Shown here: piece by piece, positions 56,357 through 64,000 of the stretch
Layout of the letters: each line of letters starts with the position of its first letter
Position numbering within the stretch: position 1 is the stretch's first letter
Source: Meandrina meandrites
Taxonomy: Eukaryota; Cnidaria; Anthozoa; Scleractinia; Meandrinidae
Direction of reading: 5' to 3'
Length of the DNA: 64,000 nt
NCBI GenBank assembly: GCA_963693305.1
Contig: OY855907.1
Location: forward strand, 36,713,356 to 36,777,355
Notes under the pieces: model-generated
Told to the model about the DNA's origin: nothing
Databases searched by the model: none
Seen by the model: only the letters and a program-made list of their open reading frames with translations
Made by a program: the position numbers and the translations under genes

Positions 56357-59300
56357 CTACTTCATCTTTGGTTTCTCTTGTTCAGCGTCCTCACTGTCCT
56401 TTGTCAATTTAGGAGACAAAAAGTGGCAGGAAGACGTAATGTCCTGTTAAAAGATAAAGATCTGATCTTGTAAAGTTTGTCATCAATGTATTCCCAGAGC
56501 AGAAAAGATGATTTTAAAGAATACTAAAAAAATTAAACATTTGTTTACCTCCCTATACTTGGCGATAACTAGATCTTTAATCTCCTGTGGGATTAAAGGG
56601 CCAAACAATTTTCTTTTCCTTATGACATGAACCTGAAAATCAATAAAAGAAAAATAAAGTTACATGTTATTAGACATGAATATTATTATTAGTTTCTAAA
56701 CTACTCTTTTCTGTCAGTCTCTTGGAATCAACTATCACTTTAGAAAACAAGACTGAATACACTAATTATTTATTAGAATTCTAAGAAATTTTCTTCAAAA
56801 AAAAAATTCCAGTAGTACATGTACTTTTTAACTAGCACATTTCTAGTAGACAGTATATAACGCCCAGAGCTGTGTGCACATACTCATTTGTTCATTCAAC
56901 GATTTTAAGAATTAGTGCAATGGTGTCGACTCAGCTGTATTTCAATTCTCTCATGAAACTTCAAAGAAAATTAATATGAAACTGCTGCCAGTTTGTAGAA
57001 AACCTCAAGCCATTGCACATCAATGGCTGATAGTCTATGATGGCTCAGCCAATCAGATTTCAGCATATACATTAGAACACTTATGCCAGTCCTATGTTAT
57101 TCACTGGCCAATGGGTACTAAGTAATGCTACTGGACTTTGTACTTGGCAGATGAAGTAAGACCACTTAAAAAGACAAGGCTAATTAACCTTGTGGCAAAC
57201 TTGCAATCTGATTGGCTAGCAAGTGCGGTTCTATTTCCATTAAACTGCCAAAGAGCACATAGAAGTAAAATTGCCAAAATCACAAACCCAAACTAATTGT
57301 AAACAATTTTCACTGAAATTTTTGTTGACTAGATCAGTCAATTAATTAGACAGCTCGCTCATGGTTTCTAGATTGTCTTTTGATAGTTGGCTTAGGACTT
57401 CACCCTAGCTTGCAAACTATCAGCTATTAGTAGAATTCTACTAGTACACTAATGCAAATGCTGCAATGTGATTGGCTGAGCTATTGAACACTATCAAATA
57501 ATTAGAAACCGTTATTTGCGTTTATTTCAGTTAGAATTCTACTAAAACAATTAGATTATGAGCTCGAGATTTCTATGAGGTGATAGTTGATGAGGCCTGC
57601 GGCCTCATCAAGTATCACCTCATAGAAATCTCGAGCTCATAATCTAATTGTTAATTAGAAAACCTTGAGCATGCCATCTAGTTGTAACATTTACTTATCA
57701 TTTATTCACCTGCTCTGACGAGTTCATAAATATCTCTCCAATTGGCCCAGCACCAATTTTAATTTCCACAAGGAAAAGATTCTCAGGGCCTTCTAACTGT
57801 GTAACGACAAACCTAATTGAAAACAGTTATTTATAAAATATTAGTGCATAATCAGGTTACTTGACAATAATGCTCTTGTGTACACCTATTATCACCATCC
57901 CCTAGGGGGGGGGGGGGGGGGGGACCACTGGCAAATACAATGTATATGGCAACTTACCATGCATGGGGTCACACCTGCAGTATAATTTAATGGGATTTGA
58001 ACAATTATTTTACCCTGGAGGTGGCCATGCAGGGGGGGGGGGGGGGGGGGGATGAAGGAGGTTTGTTTTCTAAAAGCTTTGCACCAGAGGAAGTACAGTG
58101 GAAGCTCTTGCATGGGGATTTCTGATGCAGATGCAGTGTCTGAGTACTACAGCTGTGATATGTGTTCCAACTGAACATTTAATTTTAAGTATTTTAATTT
58201 ATCACAAATCACGACCAACTTAATGCAAAGGAACCTTGTTTTATTGAGCACATGGCAACTAAAGTTCATGGTCACGTGACAAACGAAACCTACTAAGGGG
58301 AGTAGGGAGTGACAGGTGTTACAAGTTTTTTTTCCACATTCTTTATTTATAAATTGCAAAATTATGAAATTTACAAGAATCTGGAATCCTATCTGAAGTA
58401 CACATGAATTTACGGTGAACACACACACACACACACACACATATATATTATATCCATTGTTTTAAACAATCTGGGTCACTGCGAGACTTAATTGAAGAAC
58501 TTCAAATTGACTTAATTGAAGAACTTCAAAATCACTTCCAGAAAATGCAAAAAGCATTTTATTTGTCCCTCTATAATTCACATGGGAGTTGCGGTGGCCC
58601 CATGGTTAGACACTGGACTCCAGATGGAGTGGTCTGGGTTTAAGCCCTGACCAGGAGCACTGCATTTGTGGTTTTGTGCAAGACACTTGAACTGGACGCT
58701 GAATGGAATAAACCAAATGAAAATTCAAATCATTCCCCTGATCCTTGAATTTAAATTATTTTGTTTGTGATCAGTGGAGTGCATTTATTTATAACTTCTC
58801 AAGCTAATCTTCATTTTTCCTGGTAGGATTCCACAGACTGTAATTTAAATTAATTTGAAATTTTTTACCTGCAGAGGCTTGGTGAAACTGTTGGCCTTAT
58901 TGCACGAACTTCATTATCAAGTTCAAGTCGATAGAGGTCTTCTTCAGTTCGACACATGTTGCATCCCTTAATTGTTCCTTAAAACAAAAGCAGTACTACT
59001 ACAGTAAATTCACTTATAAACACAATTGAATATCTGTTCAATACATACAGCCAAATACATGTAGGTAAAATGGAGACTGTGTTCAAGCCTATTTTTGTGG
59101 TATGTAGCAACTAGGAGTATTTGCAGCTTCTTCCAGAATGGATGCTTGTCCATTGCAGGGCTACTGGCAGCATTAAATATGCCAGTACATTGAGTACCTA
59201 TTAATTTTATACACCTGGCGGACAGATCAGGTGCTATCGGGGTAAAGTGTTTAATACCCAAGAACTCAATGTGACGACCCCAGCCAGCGCTAATGAGCCC

Positions 59301-60707
59301 AGACTGCTTGATCCAGGACAAGAGTTGACAAGCATGCTAACGATTTCGCCACTTCACCTCCCACTATAATCATTCCTTTTTGGTGCATTAAGACAGGATA
59401 TATATTAATAAGATACATGTAAGGTGAGTGTGGTCAGTTCATTTTAGCAAGATGTTGTGTAGCCTGATATGCCACTGAATGATACAAAAAGGGTGCAATA
59501 ATTATTATGTATTAACGAGCCATTGACTAGCAATGCACCTTAAGTTTATAAATGAAGCTTACCATTAGGCTCAACACCAAACACTAGGATACCACCTTTA
59601 GTATTTAAAAGGGCATTAACATACTCTGCAAGAACCTGAAATGATAAGATATTAGTCCGCATATAGTAACTGTTTAGAATTTTTGATAAGTTAATACTAT
59701 CAAGCCTCCCATCAGTGGGCACCCTTGGATAAAGAAAGTCTCTAAAGGTTTTTAGGAGTCTTGTCTGCCGATGGGAGGTTCAAACCATAGTATCTCTTAT
59801 TAAGAGAGCAGATATACTGCCCAACTTAAGACCTATTATAACCCCAGGAGGGGTACTCGAGGTATACATGACGGGGGGGGGTCCGACGTATTTTTTTGGT
59901 TTGAAAATTTACACGCTCTGTATTTTTTTGGGTCGAGATCTGTCATGTATTTTTTTTAGGTCTTAAAAAAGTATGCATATTTTTTGGGGTCTTATCTTCA
60001 AGCCAACCTTTTTGTTTCGGGTTTTCGTTGACTGTAAATGTGGAGCAGAAGGGAGGATGAAGAGACATTAACAGACATACCAATTTCATAAGCTTATTGA
60101 TGCAAAATCATGCATTACAAAGTTCTGCTTAATTGAATAAATCAGTATTGTATTTTTTTGGGTTGGAAATTTTGATGCTAGGTATTTTTTTGGGTCTACA
60201 ATTTAAGGCTTGTGTATTTTTTTGGGTTTGCAATATGAAGCTCCGTCGGACCCCCCCCCCACCCCCATCATATATACTTCGAGTACCCCCCTTGGGATTA
60301 TAACACTCTAAGTGGAGTATTGCCAGTTTGCAAAAAATGCACCAGCAATACCTTTCCTGTAAAATTGATATTTAATTTTCCTCCAAAATGATGACAACTC
60401 CACTAGAATACAGGTTAAACAAACTCTACTCTTACGTTCCACAGCAAGCATGCAACAACAACAACAGGTTTACAACGGTTACCCGATCTGTCAGTTACGC
60501 ACCTTCTAAGTACATTAAGTGCATGGTCTGAGTCAGCGCATTTCCGGTCACGGTATATAACTTATCAATCAATTAATCACTGTTATTTCCTCGTTTGTGG
60601 CATTGTCATACCTGCTTGAAGCTTGCACCAGATGGAAAGCCAAGTTTATTGAAATAAAAATAAACTCGGCCATCATTTTTACTCAAATATTGATCACCTT
60701 TGCGCAT
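56357..60707 (-). CDS. Small Schlafen-like AlbA_2-domain protein
   Basis: Exons on the minus strand: 60612-60712 (ATG at 60707), 59563-59635, 58869-58977, 57710-57812, 56549-56632, 56357-56443 (TAG). Phases fit throughout, and the coding total is 552 nt (183 residues). The sequence has the AlbA_2/Schlafen-core pattern: EYVNALLNTKGGILVFGV (NTKGG at 43-47), then IKGCNMCRTEEDLYRLE, VEIKIGAGPIGEIF and PLIPQEIKDLV. Schlafen cores are nucleic-acid-binding and in some members RNA-cleaving. Here only the core is present, with no helicase or AAA part, as in short Schlafen-like proteins. An acidic/lysine tail ends the protein. KDM1B is tail-to-tail with it, about 3.8 kb away. A longer N-terminus from an upstream exon is possible. 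Confidence 0.78.
57548..57650. repeat. 103-bp near-perfect palindrome in an AlbA_2-gene intron
   Basis: CAATTAGATTATGAGCTCGA at the left is exactly mirrored at the right, meeting at GAGGCCTGCGGCCTC. Only one or two mismatches (GATAGTTGA versus TCAAGTATC). Confidence 0.88.
58421..58448. repeat. CA dinucleotide microsatellite
   Basis: About eleven CA units running into ATATAT. Confidence 0.9.
58588..58700 (+). mobile_element. tRNA-like SINE head
   Basis: GCGGTGGCCCCATGGTTAGA (A box-like) and GGGTTTAAGCCC (B box-like) with GACCAGGAGCACTG after, the same order as in the SINE heads at 39904 and 43291. Only the 5' part is recognisable. Confidence 0.55.
59085..59361 (-). mobile_element. Old diverged copy of the tRNA-derived SINE
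   Basis: The order GTAGCAACTAGGAGTAT, TCCATTGCAGGG, TATACACCTGGCGG, GCTAACGATTTCGCCACTT matches the SINEs in KDM1B introns 7 and 12, with many substitutions. It lies between AlbA_2-gene exons. Confidence 0.7.
59836..60302. mobile_element. GGGGTACTC-ended element with GTATTTTTTTGGG repeats
   Basis: Inverted ends TTATAACCCCAGGAGGGGTA and, at the right, GAGTACCCCCCTTGGGATTA. Inside, ATTTTTTTGGGTC-type motifs recur about seven times in both halves. Same design as 22787-23415 with a different internal motif. Confidence 0.7.
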
Positions 60708-60944
60708 CTTCACTGAAAAAAAAAAGAGATAATCTTTTCCTTTCAGTTACATGTATGTTGGGATAATCCTCTCAACTATATATGTACCCCTCTCCCCCCC
60801 CCCCCCCCCCCCCCCTTGGGCTGCATAATAGTAAGGAGTTAAAGGTCTTCTAAGTTTTTGTGTAAACTATGATAGCTTAATAAAGGTGAACTCAAGGATC
60901 AACAAAATAGCCTTTAAACAACAAAAAGGTATAAATTCACTCAC

Positions 60945-61040
60945 CAAGATGGGAACATGTAGTGATTTTTCTCCGAGTAACACTGTCAAACTTGAAAACG
61001 TCGGTCCGACGTTTTCAAGTTTTAGACCACTCATTTCCTA
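60945..61040 (-). other. Candidate 5' leader exon of the AlbA_2 gene
   Basis: A minus-strand donor (ATCTTG|GTGAGT, last exon base 60945) lies upstream of exon 60612-60712. Its own ATG would be out of frame with the coding exon and would hit a stop within a few codons, so it is read as leader. It would include the perfect hairpin at 60988-61022. The 5' limit is unknown. Confidence 0.35.
60988..61022. repeat. 35-bp perfect palindrome
   Basis: AAACTTGAAAACGTCGG, one base, then its exact inverse. It lies in the presumed 5' leader or promoter of the AlbA_2 gene. Confidence 0.9.
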
Positions 61041-61352
61041 CCCGTCCGTTGCTTCACCAGTTTAAAACAAGTTTCGTGACCAGTACGATCATTGATTTTC
61101 ATCGATTGGTCACGCCGTGGTTGAAGCATGTTCAAATTTCCGCGCGTAACAGATTGACCAATCGAAAGCGGAAATCAAACCAGTGCTCATACCGAAGATT
61201 TGCCAAAAAATACGCCAAGATTTTAATGGATTGCATTGAAAAAGGCAAAGATTAACGCTGAATAGATCTTCAGCATAACTTGCACGGAATGCAGCCTGGA
61301 TGAGCGGTAATGGCATCGCGCGGGATAATCGGCCAAATCGAAGGAATTCGAA

Positions 61353-61424
61353 GCCGTTGGCAGAGTCGCCTTCCTCTTCCCCGACATATCTTGGAAGGAT
61401 CGAAGCGACTCTGCTCGCAGGGTG
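61353..61424. repeat. Imperfect hairpin related to 52949-53008
   Basis: GCAGAGTCGCCTTCCTCTTC at the left and GAAGCGACTCTGCTCGCAGG at the right form an imperfect inverted pair. The CTCTGCTCGCAGGGT end is identical to the 60-bp hairpin element. Confidence 0.65.
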
Positions 61425-61584
61425 GGGAGATCATAGCTAGGGCTGTTATTTGTTACAGAAATAATTCCTCATCGATGTCGTTGTCATAATTTGATCATTC
61501 GTTTAAAGTTCCTAGTAGCCTGCGTTGCGGGGTTTTAAGAACGTCTGCAACGCAGGCTAAAAGTTCTCTGCTCGCTAAAAAGCA

Positions 61585-61872
61585 ATGCTAGCTTCGATTA
61601 ATGTTTTCGTCCAGCTGTTGAGGATTGAAACTTTTCAAATATCGATTTTGTTGCCTGTTCTAGGGAAACTCACCTGGGGCGATGATCAAGAATTATTAAC
61701 CAAACTTGAAAACTTCCAAGTGCAATCAATACACAACGGATCGGATACAACTTTGGAAAGCGGGAAATTTATTGACTTGTTCCCAGTGCCACGCAGGATC
61801 GGCGTAGATCTTTTTGTACAACAGAAACGGTTCAAAATCAAAGGTTCTCATTATATATATTTACTAAAATAA
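61585..61872 (+). CDS. Unrecognised 95-codon open frame, possible exon
   Basis: An uninterrupted frame with GKLTWGDDQELLTKLENFQV and FIDLFPVPRRIGVDLFVQQK, of fairly balanced composition compared with the AT-rich spurious frames nearby. A CTAG acceptor-like site precedes GGKLTW-type sequence at about 61662, and an AAACG|GTTC donor-like site lies at 61830. No family recognised and no partner exon found; low confidence. Confidence 0.25.
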   Translation: MLASINVFVQLLRIETFQISILLPVLGKLTWGDDQELLTKLENFQVQSIHNGSDTTLESGKFIDLFPVPRRIGVDLFVQQKRFKIKGSHYIYLLK

Positions 61873-64000
61873 TACTTAAAGACAAATTTATACTATTTCG
61901 CGTTTTACGCTAAGAACAATTCAGTCCTCGTTTTTTGTTGCTTGCAAATCATTTCCTTACCAGTCCATCATAAATGTTCTCTCAGAGAGATTTTTCTTTT
62001 GCCCGGCCTGTAGACTAGCTATGTTCAAAACCGACTATTTTAAACCCTCTATCCACCAGCTACTAAAATATTTTTAGGGCCAAATGGAGACCCGATTAGA
62101 AAAGTTATTCTTAACTCAGGGACTGGCTGATTTAATTTTATGATACTAAACTGATTTCACCATTATCCCGCAGTTTCTCTGACTAGCATTTCTTCGGCAA
62201 CGTGAACACACAGGAATACTCTTAGCTGATGTGATGCCATGCAAAAGGGCTACCTCAGTCAAGCAAAAAAAAAAAAACACGGCAGAAATGTAGACCATCT
62301 TAGTTACTAATCTTTTGTATTAAATATTCTCGTTTGATCTCATTACATACCCTTATATTTCGGCTATAAAGATGACTGATTTGGTTCGTTCTTCGTTTCT
62401 CCAATTCTGTTTTCTTCGTGATGTTTGCACGGCTAAAATAAGGCCGCCAGACAATGATATAATTTTAATATTAGATAATAAAAACAATGACTCGTGTTTG
62501 TACTGGTCTAATCTTTTCCCCCGTTCAATGCCAAAAGGACTTAAGGCAAGCTGAATTCAAGCTAAGCATTAGATATAATGACTAAACTGCCTTTTAAAGG
62601 GGCACTGTCACGGACATTTTTTGGCCTTTTTAGTAAAACGACACCCAAATTACAACTAATTACTTTCAAACATGCAGGAAATGCTCCTAGAACGAAAAGG
62701 GAAGGATATCTAGCAAATTGTTTAATGACGAGGATGACCGTGAATAGTTTTAATCAATTTTTCCAAACCACAAGTACAGAACTTGAAAAAGTCAGGCTGA
62801 CTTTTTCAAGTTGAGATCAAAACTTCCCGATGGTATCACAGTGATATCACTCTATATTTAGTTTCAGTACACTGGTATAGTAATTTTAAGAAAACTTGAC
62901 CACTGTTAATAGGTTTCCAATGGTGTAAACATGTTTTTGGGCTGTTGAATTTTTGAAGTTAAGCACTCACAGCAATTATTATACACTGATAAACAAGTAG
63001 GTATTTTAAAACAGGCGATCTCTTTGATCTTCCCAAACACTGCCAATCATCCAAAGCCGGCTACAAAGGGAATTCATAGAATGGCTCTAAGCTTTATTTC
63101 AGGGAATTCACCAAATACCATATGATTTGGAGTATACAGACTATACAAGCTTTCCCAATAAACAAATTCACCTTCCAGTCGATCAGTGACGAAAGGTGTT
63201 CCAAAGAACTGTTTTTATCTTTTTATCAATATCCATAAATATTCTTCAGCGGAAGATAAAAATATGTATTCGCGAGTAAAAAGAAAAAATATTTTATCTG
63301 TCAAGCATATCATAATAACATCTGTCTAGTCCAATTTGTTTTTGATCCTCTACGCATTTAGGTTTTATCACATCTGATGTTATGAATGAGAACCAAATAT
63401 CGTAATGTTATGTATAAAGCTAAAACAGTTTCACCGATTGTTCAATGTTTTAAAAACTTTTATCATCATATAATCTCAAAACGTCAGAGTTAATATTCCT
63501 TTTGATTTCTTTATCATATAGGTATAACGTGATGGTAAGGTTCGAAATTTCCGCGAAGAATATAAGTGGTTTACGCCTTTGTGAAATTTAGATTTTTCAT
63601 AGTATTTTCCGTTCAATTGTAACATACAGATCGAAACCTTTTATTAAATTGAAACAGGATAACAATAACACGTCCTTTAAGATCAAAACAATCTCCACGC
63701 TAAAATAACTAACATGTAAATGTTGGAAACCTATTAATAACAATGCCTCTTCAAAGAATTGTTAACAAGTGTTTTTCAACAAAGCTCGATACTGAGTCAA
63801 AACAATTACAAGTTTACCATAATATTTTAGGTTTCAGACAAGGAGGTTTCAATCTTTGTTTAACGACAGCTCTTACGCCGATTTTTACTTATTCCGAAGG
63901 AAATAATTTTTCGTAAATATTAACCTCTTACTAACCGTGCACGGGGGCCGTATTGAGGAATATTGGCCCGAGGCTGTGGCAGTACGGACCGTGCGCAGCG
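61873..64000. other. AT-rich region, no gene recognised
   Basis: Includes a TTAA-type MITE fragment starting TTAAAGGGGCACTGTCACGG at about 62597 and the hairpin at 62780-62812. The last 70 bases turn GC-rich (GGGGGCCGTATTGAGG) and may begin another element or a CpG patch cut by the window edge. Confidence 0.45.
62780..62812. repeat. 33-bp perfect palindrome
   Basis: AACTTGAAAAAGTCA, GGC, then the exact inverse. It resembles the hairpin at 60988-61022 (AACTTGAAAA core). Confidence 0.88.

Overview
The window looks like a metazoan, most likely anthozoan cnidarian (stony-coral-like), nuclear locus. The reasons are AT-rich DNA, genes split into many short GT-AG exons, a cnidarian-style secreted discoidin/EGF protein, a Penelope-like retroelement remnant, tRNA-derived SINEs, and a very dense population of small inverted-repeat elements. 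No prokaryotic operon, genuine tRNA or rRNA gene, or CRISPR array was seen. Species assignment is inference.

Three protein-coding genes can be supported. (1) Minus strand, 24455 to about 1221: a secreted multidomain protein. It has a signal-peptide exon at 24402-24455, a 9-kb first intron, a beta-sandwich (DUF11-like) region, two F5/8 type C (discoidin) domains, an unrecognised exon, and a C-terminal EGF-like exon that carries the stop. Splice phases agree across the first eleven exons. The junction to the last two exons is unresolved. (2) Plus strand, 32552-52550: a 19-exon KDM1B/LSD2 histone H3K4 demethylase predicted at 792 residues, complete and in phase throughout, with zinc fingers, CW domain, SWIRM and an FAD amine-oxidase domain. 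A probable non-coding first exon ends at 30752. (3) Minus strand, 60707-56357: a small six-exon Schlafen/AlbA_2-domain protein of 183 residues, tail-to-tail with KDM1B.

Most of the rest is mobile DNA. Intron 1 of gene 1 holds two very large adjacent inverted repeats (16.0-21.7 kb and 21.7-24.25 kb). Each carries a later insertion, one of which is dated by an empty site in the opposite arm. Intron 6 of gene 1 (9782-12834) holds a decayed virus-like P-loop ATPase gene, an acidic-ORF fragment, a MITE and a minisatellite. KDM1B introns hold a 367-bp near-perfect palindrome (intron 3), a Mutator-like element with a 10-bp target duplication (intron 6), two related tRNA-derived SINEs (introns 7 and 12), a three-level nest of DNA transposons (intron 15), and MITEs with TTAA ends. 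Short perfect hairpins recur, some with 9-11 bp flanking duplications.

No functional link between the three genes is evident: one is a chromatin enzyme, one a secreted adhesive-type protein, one a small AlbA_2 protein. All exon calls come from reading splice signals, reading frame and family resemblance by eye. No database search was run.
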